Shown: positions 46,757 through 59,869 of the stretch, one piece after another
How the letters are laid out: each line of letters starts with the position of its first letter
Position numbering within the stretch: position 1 is the stretch's first letter
NCBI GenBank assembly: GCA_033439265.1
Contig: JAVTVX010000012.1
Coordinates: 361,001-425,000, forward strand
Direction: 5' to 3'
Length of the DNA stretch: 64,000 bases
Source: Dillenia suffruticosa
Taxonomy: Eukaryota > Streptophyta > Magnoliopsida > Dilleniales > Dilleniaceae
The notes under the pieces: model-generated
Database searches by the model: none
What the model was told of the DNA's origin: nothing
Seen by the model: the letters and a program-made list of their open reading frames with translations, nothing else
Made by a program: the position numbers and the translations under genes

Positions 46757-48469
46757 TCCTTGCTCATCATACAATCTCACATTGGAGTATGAAAGCAGTG
46801 ACAATTCAGAACAAATGCAGATCAATTACCCAACTTTTTTGGACTTTGCACATAAAATGGTGTAGACAGAGCCCCGATTTTATCTAATAGTGGACTGCAA
46901 GAAGAATTAAATGGAACAAATCTTACACAACGGGGTATATAAATAAAAAATGTGCCCTTTAAAATTTTGAATAATTCTAAATTAATCAAAATATCTTTTA
47001 AATTAAACAAATAGTTTTTTTTTTTTTTAAATATTAGAAGATGGAGTATTGTATAAGGTTTGGATAATTTGATTCTTAATTTATTTGATCTCCTTCACAT
47101 TATTCTTTTGTTTAAACCACTCTCATATATGTTGTCTGCGAGACTGTTTCTATTGTCTTATTTTATATATAATTATTTATTAAAATACTTTCAAAAAAAT
47201 ATTAAGTTTTGTAATAGAAACCAATTTTTTTATTTAAAATATTTAAATTATTATTATATCATACGTTGAATTTTTATAATTACTAGTTTCTTGGAAACAG
47301 TCTATATTTTCTTCCCCCTTCCCTTGTTCCACGATCGCAAACCTGTCACATGCATGCGCAAGACGATCCCATTTTTCAAATCTTGCCCCCTTGTATTGCC
47401 AACTATGACTTGCATACATACGCCAACCACTCAAGTTGACAGACTCAAAACACCCATTTGGGGATTGACTGCGTTAATGAAAATAATTATTATAAATTTA
47501 ATTTAAAAATAATAGTTATGATTTAAATAAAATAATTTATAATCATGTGCTCAGAACAGAACAGAAAGGATGGTAACACCGTCGGCTCCGTTAACCAAAA
47601 AAAAAAAAAAAAAAATCCAAGAAAATAGAAAAAGAGAAACCTAGTACTACGTTGTTACACAAAAACCACGGCCGGAAAACCTGATTTGATTTTATGTTAA
47701 TTCCATGGGCCGGAATTGGATAGAGTGTGAAAGTCAACGTAAACCATGGAAAATTGGAAGAAGGATCGTCTTTGTCTTGAGTTGAGTTGAGTTGGCATCA
47801 AATCTCATTTCATTTCAGACTCTGCCAAAATAAATTTGGAATTAATGGGGTCTGCGGGCACGTCTTCAATTCTACTGCCTCTGCCTCTCTGCCTGCTTTC
47901 CCACTTCATTCATCAAAACCCAACACAAAATAAATTTACTATGTATTACCTAAATCAACCATAAAACAAAGTTCTAAGTATAACTAAAAAATATTTAGTC
48001 ATTATGAAATTTTGCATTTGAGTTATAAGTTTTGTCATTCATATGAATCCCTCGTCAAAATTCTATTTTAATTTATTTATTTATTTAATTCTTGGTTAAG
48101 TAAATAGAGAGTTTAGAATTAATATCAATTAATTTATTTTTATAATTTTAAGTTAATTAAAATATCTTTTAAACTAAATTAAAAAATTATAAAATATATT
48201 TTGAATTAAATTATTACTAAAAAATTGATTTAACCAAAACGTCACGGCGGGTCACGGAGCCCGGAGGAGGTTGGCCCATCTCCTCTCGTCGGTTCTTAGT
48301 TTGGTTATAAAATGAATAAAAATTTCTAAAAGGCTTTTTCAGGGCACGTACTCGACGACTGGTACACAGACGTCGCCAGCAGCGGTTTCATCCAGATCTT
48401 CATCATTATCATCATCATCGATCAGATCCATTGATTCTTTTAGGGTTTCTGGAAATTTTCGAGGAAGAA
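46757..48469. other. AT-rich intergenic region and P4H promoter
   Basis: No gene is recognised. Poly-A and poly-T tracts are frequent. The last few hundred bases should contain the prolyl 4-hydroxylase promoter and 5' UTR. The 60-61 codon frames antisense to the P4H start are shadows. Confidence 0.55.
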
Positions 48470-51325
48470 ATGATGAAGAAAGGAAGGCATTCACGTCTTT
48501 CTTCGTCGAGAAGGCCTTCATCGTCGACTCTATTTCTCTCCATTCTCTTAATTGTCTCGTTCATCCTCATTATTCTCCTCGTTTTCGGAGTTCTCTCCAA
48601 TTCTTCTTCTCCTTCCTCGAACTCTCAATCTTCGCATCGCGTCAATGATCTCTCTTCCATCGTTCACTCAACCACCGATTATGACATGTAAGTGGCTAAT
48701 AAATCTGGTCCGTTTATTTGTTTTTTTTTTAAAATGTGATTTTTAAGGTATTTTTGTTGTTGTTGCAGAGACGATGGATTTGGTTTTGATAGAAGCACCG
48801 AGAGGTGGACTGAAGTCATCTCTTGGGAGCCTCGAGCTTTCGTTTACCATAATTTCTTGGTTAGTTTCCAAATTGGAGAATTAATCACCTCCTATGCCTA
48901 TTTTCATTGTGTTGAAAGAGGAAGATTTTGGGGAAACTGATGTTGTAAAAGATTGATTCCTGGTTTTTTAGGATCTGAATCTCAAGTTCTGATCAGGGTT
49001 TTTGATTTTCTTGTATATTCTAATGCGAGATCTGATTTTTATGGTAGTGGGTGTCAGCTAGTTAAGCTAAGTATAGACTCTTATATGGAGAGATCTTCGA
49101 ATCAAATCCTGCTTTCATTTACCATAATTTCTTGGTTACTTTTCAAATATAGCATACTTAAATCACCTCGTATGCCTATTTCAATGCGTTGAATCTAGTT
49201 CCAGTTAACTGTTGATATCCCGAGATTTTAATGTATTGAAAGAGGAAGCTTTTTGGAGAAATAGATGCTGTAAAAGACTGATTCTAGGTTTTTAGGATCT
49301 AAATCTCAAGTTCTGAACTGGTTTTTTTTTTTTTTTTTTTTTTTCTAAAAAATTGTTATGCAAGATCTGATTTTTATGTTAGTGGGTGTCAGCTAGCTAA
49401 GCTAGTTATTTTTCAAGTTTGCCAACGTAATCACCTCGTATGCCTGTTTCAATCTGTTGAATCTAGTTATAATTTGAAAATTGCAATGTCAGACGGTTAA
49501 TATCTGATATTTTAATGTTTTGAAAGAGGAAGATTTTGGAGAAAAGGATGTTCTTATATACTGCTTCTAGGTGTTTTAGGATCTGAATCTCAAGTTATGA
49601 ATATTGTCTTTGATTTTCTAGAAAATTATTATGCAAGATATGATTTTGAATGTTAGTGGGTGTCGGCGAGCTAAGCTAAGTAAACGCTCAAATGTTGAGG
49701 GATCCTCAAATCAAATCCTGCTAACCCCCCCCCCCCCCCAAAAAAAAATTGTGCAGCCTAATCACCTTCGATCAGGGAAAGAAAAGATTTTATGTGAGAT
49801 CTGATTGGTTTGATTCTTCATCCAGTTTTGATTGTCTTTGATTGTTGATGCAGACTAAGGATGAGTGTGAGTACCTAATTGAACTTGCTAAGCCTCAAAT
49901 GAAAAAGTCAACGGTTGTTGATAGTGAAACAGGCAAGAGTAAGGACAGCAGGTATACATATTTTTCCTCTTTATGCAAATAAAGTTGTATGTTGAACTTC
50001 CGAGATTCATATATGTGTTTGTCATGCAGGGTACGCACGAGCTCTGGAACTTTCTTAGCTAGAGGACGTGATAAAATTATCAGGGATATCGAGAAAAGGA
50101 TTGCAGACTTCACTTTTATCCCTGTGGGTATGTAGATTACAAAGCTCAACTTATGTCATTTTAGCTTTTTCAACTCTAGTGTATAATCTTCCCCCATGGC
50201 CTCATAACAAGACAATTGTTTTGCACAATTCGTGAGCCTGTCTTCTTCTAATCATATGCTTGACAGACTGATGGATTAACAAGGACCGGTCTTTGTGTAT
50301 TGAACTGCTTATGTTGGAGTCGGTTCTAAGAAAAGTAATACCCTTTTGTGGTGCTTGTATATTTACCCTGAAAAAGAGATAGTTGATTGAAATCCTTGTT
50401 CAGCTTTTATTTCTCACAAAAAGCACCTTTGCCTGCAATGGCTGCTGCTCTTTACAGAACAATCAAGTATTTGGCTGAAACCCTTTCCAGCTAATTTCTC
50501 AGCTGATTTTGGTTCAAGAAAATGAACTCATGATGACAGGAAATCAATTTTACTTTGATGGTGAAAGTAATCATAATGCATGCAGTTATTTGACTTAAGT
50601 TATAATTGGCAGAGCATGGGGAGGGACTCCAAGTTCTCCACTATGAAGTTGGACAAAAATACGAGCCACATTTTGACTACTTCCAAGATGAGTTCAACAC
50701 TAAGAATGGGGGCCAACGTATGGCCACGCTCCTCATGTACCTGTAAGTGACACAATCGACCATTTATCTTCCATTTAAGTAGATGCATATTTGGTCCATG
50801 TTAGCCTTCCCTTCCCCGGAGCCCTCATTCCAGAATAAATTATCTCGCTGCCCTAACTGTCTTTATTTTTCTATTGTAAAGTTCTGACGTTGAAGAAGGT
50901 GGGGAGACAATATTTCCTGCTGCAAAAGGAAACTTCAGTTCAGTTCGATGGTATAATGAGCTCTCTGAGTGTGGAAAGAAAGGTCTTTCTGTTAAGCCAA
51001 AGAGGGGTGATGCGTTGCTTTTCTGGAGCATGAGGCCTGATGCTTCCCTGGATCCTTCTAGTTTACATGGTTAGTCATGGTCAATCATCTCACGGCTGTA
51101 AAGACATAAGGTTTTTTTGATCATGGGTTTATACCTTTTGAAATTAATCAGGATGTAATCCTATTTAAACTCCAATGCTTACATATATCTTGACTTCGTC
51201 AATTATCTCAGTTATATTGGGTTTCACCTTTTTCTCTGGATTTATTTGCAGGTGGCTGCCCGGTAATTAAAGGGAACAAGTGGTCATCCACAAAATGGAT
51301 GCGTGTTCATGACTACAGAACTTAA
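48470..51325 (+). CDS. Prolyl 4-hydroxylase alpha-subunit-like, type II membrane protein
   Basis: Seven exons: 48470-48687, 48769-48859, 49854-49951, 50030-50127, 50613-50742, 50882-51069 and 51252-51325, giving 897 nt or 298 aa. It hydroxylates peptidyl proline, with Fe(II), 2-oxoglutarate and O2, on extensins, AGPs and related wall proteins in the ER/Golgi. The first ATG is followed by a second at codon 2. Residues 1-20 are basic, then one membrane span (LFLSILLIVSFILIILLVFG) acts as signal anchor. Catalytic features are HFD (first His and Asp of the iron triad) in YEPHFDYFQDEFN, the distal His in DPSSLHGGCPV and the 2-oxoglutarate Lys in IKGNKWSSTKWM. The DVEEGGETIFP segment is also typical. 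Intron 2 is repetitive (listed separately). No ShK/oxidoreductase tail is present. Confidence 0.94.
48836..49723 (+). repeat. Three-copy tandem repeat in P4H intron 2, including the end of exon 2
   Basis: Copy 1 starts at about 48836, copy 2 at 49111 and copy 3, missing its 5' part, at about 49406. Shared blocks include TTTACCATAATTTCTTGGTTA, ATCACCTCGTATGCCT, TTGAAAGAGGAAG, GGATCTGAATCTCAAGTTCT, AAGATCTGATTTTTATG and GTGGGTGTCAGCTAG. The first block is the 3' end of exon 2 with its splice donor, so copy 2 holds a duplicate of the exon end and donor inside the intron. Confidence 0.85.
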
Positions 51326-53118
51326 TTTTCTGACAGAGGTGATTGTTCATGTGGACAGCTTTTTATCATGTTCCTTTCCCCATGAAAATATTGATATGAA
51401 GATACATGTTTATTTCCTTCAATGGATCAGTTAGTACAGTAATAGTTGAAAAATAATATTGCTGTGAGTTGCCAATTGCATTTTACTATGCTTCTTTCCG
51501 TTGAAAACAATGGAGTTGTGAGTTTATTTTCTGTAATGGTTTTGTCAGTTCTACATTTAGTTAAATTGGAAATTCTTGAATTTTCTATAAGGTTTAAGAA
51601 TTTTGTTTCTCTAGCACAATAATATTGCATAAAGTTCTGCCAAAATGAATCCATAGTGTGGTCCACTGAGAACTACAGAAGTATTTAGATAAACTAAATG
51701 ATTTGTAAGATGGAGCAAGCAGATTCTTTGTTGCTATCATGTACAATAACTAGTCTTTTGTTGCAGGTAGTTGTTAGGCATAATAATGACTTAATATGAG
51801 AGACTTTGGGTGATGGAGCGTGGGGTCATCGTCTAGTACTTGATTTACTTTGTGGTGCTGTAGTAGATACTTTAAATTAAAACTTAGAGAACAAGCAGGT
51901 CCAGTCTTGTTTGCATTGTGGATTCGACTCAGGGGGAAATACCTGTAGTTCTTCATTGTGCATGATTAAATTGAGGACTTAGCCATTAAACTCGAGTCAT
52001 ATGCTGGATGTTATGGTCTTGACATCTGATCTTCCATCTCAAACTTGTAAATTTCCCTCATTTCCTACAGAACCATTTTATCCATGGCTCATGAGGATAC
52101 TTAATGAACAGACTGTTACTTCCCCATCCTCGTGTATGTTATTCAGAGCCCGTGACTTACAACAAGGGTTCTATTTCATGCAGGTTCTCAATTCGGTTGT
52201 TCTGGTGGGCGTTATGGTTTTGCTGTGTAACAAATGCTTCTGGAGTTTCAGTAGACACTGCCTAGTATAAAGCTCCATATTGCGCATCATGGGATACAGA
52301 TTGGTAGCCCAATTTTGATGCACCAGTACCTCCCCCTAACTTTTTGTACCTTAAAATATTTCTTTTTTTTTTTTTTCTTTTTTAATGAAGAGCTTGATTT
52401 TCTTCCTTATGTTAACAAGAATATGGAAAATATGCAATAAATATTATGAAAAGTAGGAGATATTAGTTGATGAGGAGTGAAATGTCTCTGACTTGAATTT
52501 ATAAGATTCATGTTAAATTGAAATATGGTAGATATTCAGATACTTTTCTTACTCTTGTTCGACTTGATTTGATTTGCCCCGACCTGGTTCCTAAAAATAA
52601 TATTAAAGAGAATAAATGATTCAAAAGTCAGATAAACTAAAACTGAATTATTCGTGATAAATTAAAATTTTACTTGCTATTTAATCATCGATTCATCTGT
52701 TCCATGCATGTAACATTACTCTCTGCGATTTCATGATCTGGTATTGTTAAATATCAGGTAAAAAACCACGAATCTATTGTAATCACATCCCATATTCCAT
52801 GTCCCATGTTTCATAGGTTTCGACCCAAAAATAGGCTTCGACCAAGCACAGATAAAAGTAGGGAATACAGATTTATGTAGTTTAATGTTGGTGTTATCCA
52901 TTTATTATCTGCCAAATCGGTTGAAAAATCGTTTTAGCCCATGACAATGTAGTCAAGGACAAAATACATCCTTACGTTATCCCCAAGGCTAGATCACTTC
53001 AGAAAGGGAAATATGACATAAATCTGCAAAATGATCTGTATTGCCTGATCAAACTTTTTCATTTCAACAAAGGGGAGGAGCAATGGTTTGATGAAATGAA
53101 ACATCATATCTTGGTCAT
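51326..53118. other. Convergent intergenic region between P4H and aconitase
   Basis: It probably contains both 3' UTRs, with a poly-T tract near 52360-52385. No other gene or repeat is recognised. Frames of 60-89 codons here have no homology. Confidence 0.55.
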
Positions 53119-56100
53119 TTATTGTTTTCCACGGATCAAGTTTCTAATCACGTACTGCAGAATGCCGCCATGATTGAAATAAGCCAGCTCAACCTGCACC
53201 ATATTTTTCGAAACTTTAACCAAGGCAGAGCAAGATAGGGTTATTACTCTTGTCAAACACATGGATTAGATTTTGTTTACCTCGGTATCAAATCGAATGG
53301 TGCATGTGAAGGACTTTCCATTGTCTGTCACAACAACAACGTCTTGGCCAGGTCTTATCTCGCTTGCATTGCTTGGAAGGTCAATGGTGTACCTCTCATG
53401 GCCAGTCAGGCCAAGACTCTCAGCATCCTCTCCAGGCTTGAAGCATAGAGGGATAATACCCATGCCAACCAGGTTACTGCGGTGAATTCTCTCAAAACTC
53501 TTTGCAATGACCGCTTTCACACCCTACAACCCGTTGCAATTTTAGTATTATCACAAGCTCAGTAGTTTGGAATATACAACAGCATGCAGAGGATATTTAA
53601 GTCGTTGAAGGTGCATTACCAGTAGCATAGGACCCTTGGCAGCCCAATCACGGGAACTTCCACTTCCATACTCTGCTCCTGCTAAGATGATAGTGTCATG
53701 TCCCTCACTCTTATACCTCTGTAAGATAACAAAAACACCGATCTCGTGATCAAAAGAGCAAGAAATTAAAATCACCTAGAATCAAGCGGTGGTCGACCCA
53801 AAAGAATCCCCTTACGGTGTTAGAAACTCAAAGTTGGTTTGTGTTTCCTTTTTCTTGGTACCGTGTTAATATGATGAAAATGTTGTACCAAAGAAATTAC
53901 CATGGCAACATCAAATACAGATAGTTTGTCCCCTGTCGGAATGTGAATTGTCTTGGGTCCAACTTCTCCTTTCAACAACTTGTTCACGAGCCGGATGTTG
54001 GCAAATGTACCCCTAGCCATCACTTCGTCATTGCCTCGACGACTTCCATAAGAGTTGAAATCTCTTCTATCAACACCATGTTCAATTAGGAATTTGGCAG
54101 CTGGACTGTCTTTGTGAATGCTTCCAGCAGGTGAGATGTGATCTGTTGTAATGCTATCACCAAAGTTGAGCAAGCAGTACGCGTCCTGGACTCCATGTGG
54201 GCCTGGAGGGGACATGGTCATGCCCTTAAAATAGGGTGGCTCATGTATGTAAGTTGATGATGGATCCCAGGAGTAGAGGGAGCCGAAAGGTACGCTTAGT
54301 TGATTCCACATTGGGTTTCCTTTGGTTATTGCTTGGTATGTCTCCTTAAACATATCAGGAAGAACACTTGATTGCACAACCTTGAAGAGTGGGAGCAAGG
54401 AAAATCAAATTAGTCCTTCAATTAATCAATTGAGATGTTAAAATTAATTAAAAAAATAAAAGAAAACAGCTCACTTGTGCAATTTCTTCATTAGATGGCC
54501 AAATGTCCTTAAAAAATATCTTCTTTCCATCCTTCCCTTCCCCAATAGGTTCCGTCTCAAAATCAATGTCAACCTGAAAGGCCCTAAAAGTTCAGCGAGG
54601 TGCTTGAAAGAAAAGTAGGCAGTCAGAAGCAGATATATCTCTGACTGACCAGCAACATAAACACATGTGCACATTACCAAGTCACATGAATGTATAATCT
54701 ATGCAAGGACATTTTTTATGCTTCTTGCTGTAACTATTTTTGCATAGAAATCCGAGATATTACCGTGCCAGCAAGAGCATATGCAACCACAAGGGGAGGA
54801 GAGGCAAGGTAATTTGCCCTAGTCAAAGGATGTACGCGGCCCTCAAAATTCCTGTTTCCAGATAAGACAGCTGCAGCCACTATGTCTACATATCAAAACA
54901 CATGATTCAGAACTTGTCCGAATGAATAATATTCTACATAGAAAGTAAACAGACAAGGATCTTTGTAGAAAATTAACCATTTTCTGTGATAGCTGACCCC
55001 ACTGATTCATCAATGTCTCCTGAATTTCCGATGCATGTGGTGCATCCATAACCAACAATATTGAATCCCAGCTGATTCAGATACTTCTGCAAGCCACTGA
55101 AGATGAAATTGATCACTCATATTACACTTAGAATCATCTCATATGCACTTTTAAGGTTTCCAGCTTGTTAAAGTTTTACCTCTTCTGCAGATACTTTGTC
55201 ACAACCCCAGAACCAGGAGCAAGACTGGTTTTAATCCAAGGCTTCACCTGAACACAAACTGAAATTATAAGTTCTGATATTTAAGTTTCAAAATTTGTTC
55301 GATAGCTATACTGCCACTCCATCTAAATCTAAATGCTTAAAAGTTATCAATATGTTTCACTTGACTCATTATCCACTAAAGTCCAAAACATGATTTGCAG
55401 GAGTCAGAAAAAAAAGATGTATCAGCCAGTAGCTGAAAAGATTGTCGGAACAGATTATTGCGGCCTAATCGATAAGTATTCAATTTTGTCAAAAAAAGTA
55501 AGTTTCAATTGAGTGAGAGGCTATAAAAGTTAAAAAGGAACCATAACATTGTAGAACACATATATTCTTCTTACACCCACTTACAAGCTTACTAATGCAC
55601 TCTTTGTCAAAGAGTATTGAATAGAGTTCAAAGCATGTACTTTTTCTTTATTTAATTGGTACACTGTTTATATATGTGAAATCGTGAACACGAATGTGGA
55701 GATTATTTGAACTAAACCTGACCTCCAATCCCAACTCACAAGCTTTCTTTGCAACTAAGGCAGCTCCAAGCATAACACTAGGGTTCGAAGTATTTGTGCA
55801 ACTGGTGATAGCTGCGATGACAACATCACCATGTCTAAGGTGGGCTTTGGTTCCATGGAAATCAAACTGTGCAATCTTATTTTGAGCTTCTTTTGGAACG
55901 GCAAATCCCTGTTTCATAAAAAAGGAAATCAACTAGAATTGAGAACGCCGATCATCTAATAAACATGAAAGTGATGATACAGGCCATATTAAAGCAACCG
56001 AACTAAGTCAACTAGAGTCATGACGAATATATTTAGGCCACACTAAAGTGAAACAAAATTAATATTAAAACTGACTAAAGTTTTATTTTAGTAGTTATTT

Positions 56101-59015
56101 TAATACTATGCTATAAGTAACCAAAATTTGTGTCCAAGATCAAATTGCCACACCTTGAATCCAACTCTATTATCTAAACAAGAATGCCAATCTCCTTTCA
56201 TTTCTCTCAAGGGAACTCGGTCATGTGGCCTGCAGCAGAATGGTTGAGAGTTATAATGAAGGATATAGCAAGCTAACAGAAACATAGTGACAGGGCAGCA
56301 TAAAGGAAACAGAAGACTAGTAACCTTTTTGGGCCTGAGACACAGGGTTCTACATCCTCAAGATTCAACTCAAGATAGGAGGAGTAAACTCTCTTTGTCT
56401 GGGGCTGAGTAGAGACAAGTCCGCATCAGTATAACCCATATAATTGATTATGCTGACAGAAATGGCACAAATATGACTTTACCTGACTGTAGTCTACAAA
56501 CATGTTATTAGCCCGTAAATAGGCTTCTATCATAGAGACCTGAAAGTTGGTTCATTGAGTCACTGAATTGAAATGCACTTCCCCGGCCCCCCCCCCAAAA
56601 AAATCTCCAAACAAAAACATCCACACACAAATGGGAAAAGGATCAGGAGTATACAGTTTCATCGCTTCTGCCTGTTAGCTTCAAATACTGCAAAGTGAGA
56701 TGATCCACAGGAAAGAAGCCCATGGTCGCACCATACTCGGGAGACATGTTAGCAATAGTGGCACGGTCTGCCAGCGATAGTTCACTCATGCCCTCCCCTG
56801 CATATAAAAATAAAAGTGAACTTCTCAAACAAGACAAAAGAGGCAGAACGAGCCAAAAAAAAAAAAGGTTGTAACAATCAGATTTAGACAATGATAACCA
56901 TACCATAGAACTCCACAAACTTGCCCACAACTCCATGTTTCCTAAGAATTTGAGTTACTGTCAAAACCAAATCAGTGGCTGTCACACCATTTCTCAACTT
57001 CCCCACTAACTTAAAGCCAACAACGCCGGGCAAAACCATGCTCATGGGCTGCAAGAAGAAAGAAGAATTTTACTCAAAACAAGAGACTTGAGCGGAGTGG
57101 ACAAAATGACAGGACCCAGGAACCATATGATTCCTTCTCTTTTTCCTTGTGTAAGAAGCAATGAACATAGAAGTGATTCGCAGGTATTCAAAGAAGTGAT
57201 TTGCAGGTTATATATGTGGTTCTTAATTAAGGTGAATAACAAAAACCAGGAAATAGCTATTGTAATGAACCCCTTAGTTACTTGTTCCATGAAGCAGAAA
57301 TAAATTTTGTATACCCTACCTGGCCAAGCATTGCAGCTTCAGCTTCTATTCCGCCAACTCCCCAGCCAGCAACACCCAATCCATCAATCATGGTTGTGTG
57401 TGAATCTGTCCCAACAACACTATCCGGATACAGCAAGCCCCCTGAGTTAAACACAACTCTACCAAGGTATTCAAGATTCACCTGAATATCAACAACCCTC
57501 AGAATTAAACTAAATGCAGATACACTAAATCTCCTGAAAGCAAAATGAGAACTTATGTTTAACACCTGGTGGACTATCCCCGATCCCGGAGGAACAACAA
57601 GCATGTTATCAAATGCACTAGCTCCCCATTTTAAAAAACCAAATCTCTCTTTGTTTCTTCTGAACTCAAGTTCCATATTTGCCTGCACCGCATTTTCTGA
57701 TCTTGCCACATCAACTTGAACTGAATGATCAATAACAAGATCAACCGGAACCTGCACACCCAAGATCTTGAGAGACTAAACACCACTAAGGATTTCAATG
57801 CAGTAACACTGAAAGTCCTAAATGCAACATGAACATTGATAATCTCCATGTCCAGAACACACTAGGCATAAAAAGCTCTGTGGTTGATGTGGCAGACAAA
57901 GATTGAAGGTGATTGTGCATGAAAAGATATGCCAGAAGTTTTGTCAAATGCTTGTCTTCCACATCAGTCATGAAAAGGTTTCAGGGATAACACGGTAAAG
58001 AAGGATCGGAGGTGATTTTGCATTAGAAGAGGAAATAAAAATATTTATCTAATGCTTGCTTACCGCACTAGTAAGGAAAAGTTATATGGATAGACAGGCA
58101 AAACCAGAAAGTTGTATCTGTAGCCAACATGCATTTCATATTATAAATTCATAAGGACAGGATTATTAATTTCAAGGAGCAAAAAAGATTTTGGTTATAA
58201 TTTTGAAATATAATTATTTTTTAAAAGAAAAAATATTCAGGGGAGAAAACAATGCTCTAATTATAACACATTTCACAAATATAAACATTAAACTGTCCTA
58301 ATAATCAAACAAATCAAACACACCACATTTTTTCATCAATTAGACAAAATTAAGGTCAACGTGGGGGAGAATGTAGCTCACTCACCAAGGGATTGATCTT
58401 ACTGGAATCTCCGCCAAGACGATTCATCGCATCACGCATACAAGCAAGATCAACAACAGCAGGAACACCAGTAAAATCCTAAATTTAAAAAAAATAATAA
58501 TAACAATAATAACCAAACCCCATAAACTAAAACTAAGAAATAACATTAAAAAACCAAAAAAAAAAAGCTACAAAATTAATTAATACCTGAAGAAGAACAC
58601 GAGCAGGCTTAAAGGGTATCTCAACTTGCTTAGGAGAAGTGTTTTCCCAATCAATAATCTTCTCCACATCTTTGCTCTTCACTTGAAACTCATCGCAGTT
58701 TCTAATCGCCGATTCCAAAAGGATTCTAATCGAAAATGGAAGCCTATCTGTGGTCACCAAAACACAATCATCAATCACAAACCCATCAAAGGGGGGGAGA
58801 GCCGGGAGGGGGGGAGAGAGAGTACCGATTCTGGGATCTTCAAGAGCAGGTAAGCTGAAGTATTTGCCGAAGACTCCTCCGTCAGGCTTCTCTAGTGTCT
58901 TTAGAATTTTGTCAAACGGATTCTGAAAAGCTGAAAATTGATTGACAGATTGTTAAATTGGATCTGATAGAGACAGAGAAAAAGAGAGAGAGAGAGAGAG
59001 AGTAGTTATACCCAT
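53119..59015 (-). CDS. ACO: Aconitate hydratase (plant ACO, cytosolic-type N-terminus)
   Basis: Twenty minus-strand exons: 59012-59015, 58826-58930, 58587-58747, 58386-58478, 57566-57751, 57320-57481, 56904-57048, 56655-56797, 56483-56539, 56325-56404, 56154-56229, 55723-55908, 55180-55247, 54978-55096, 54764-54885, 54475-54573, 53901-54380, 53620-53718, 53281-53523 and 53119-53193. They total 2703 nt or 900 aa. It interconverts citrate and isocitrate via cis-aconitate. The 4Fe-4S ligand cysteines are visible in [10 protein letters not shown] and [14 protein letters not shown]. Other marks are [64 protein letters not shown] and [14 protein letters not shown]. The first coding exon is only 4 nt (ATGG), giving [20 protein letters not shown]. 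An in-frame upstream stop rules out a longer N-terminal presequence from this promoter. Confidence 0.95.
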
Positions 59016-59869
59016 CAGTGATTGTCGGAGTGTGAGCTCGAACACTCTCTCGCGAGATGTTTTCGAAGACCGTATTGGTTAGCGAGGGAGAGGGAGAGAG
59101 GTGAAGGGTAGGGAAGGGAGAGGAGGGAGGAGAGGTAGGCAAAGTGTCTCAGCAGTCAGCAGTGAATACAACGTAGGATTTGTTTTGGTATTTTGTCGTG
59201 TATTCCCCTCTGATATCTAGGAGGCCACGGGCCACGCGCCTTTCTGTTCATAGATAACCTCGACATAGGTCATCCTTCGTCGTTCGATCAAAAAAGGGCA
59301 AAAAAAAAATCCCAAAAAAACATAAATTGCTTTATTAGTATATAGGTTTTTGAGTTATTGTTTATAGGAGACGAGATGATTGTATGATATTTTAGGGGAA
59401 TTAATAATAAAATTACTTTTGAGATATAATTTATAGTATAAATTAAAATTTTCAAGGTATAATTACTAAAACTTTGCCAATTCTAAACATGTTCAAGTGA
59501 TTTTGATTAGTATATTATGTTTTGAATTATAATTTATAAGAAAAGAGTTGATAAAATTATAATAAAATATAATTATTTTTAAGTTATTATATATAATTTA
59601 AATAAAAAGTTTTATGGTGAATAAAAATTTTTAATATTTAAGAGACCACATACTTTAGTTGATTTCAATTATGTATCATATTTACAAGTTCCGGCTTATT
59701 TACATAAGTGCACCCAAATTAGATTTAAATTTGAGTTCTCCTAATTTTAGTTTATTCTAGAAACTAGAACAAAGAATTTCATAAACCCACAAACCAAAGA
59801 CAAAAGTTCAATGTTCTTACATGTAAACATACTATGAGGGTTCTAGTCGCATAAGGTGCGATACTGGTC
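59016..59869. other. Aconitase promoter side and AT-rich DNA
   Basis: The first ~150 bases are a CT-rich leader on the minus strand, the likely aconitase 5' UTR. The remainder is AT-rich with no recognised feature. Confidence 0.6.

Noticed and set aside
53119-59015. Mitochondrial presequence for the aconitase
   Set aside because: Upstream of the ATG at 59015 the frame hits a TAA with no intervening ATG, so this model encodes no longer N-terminus. A separate promoter cannot be excluded.
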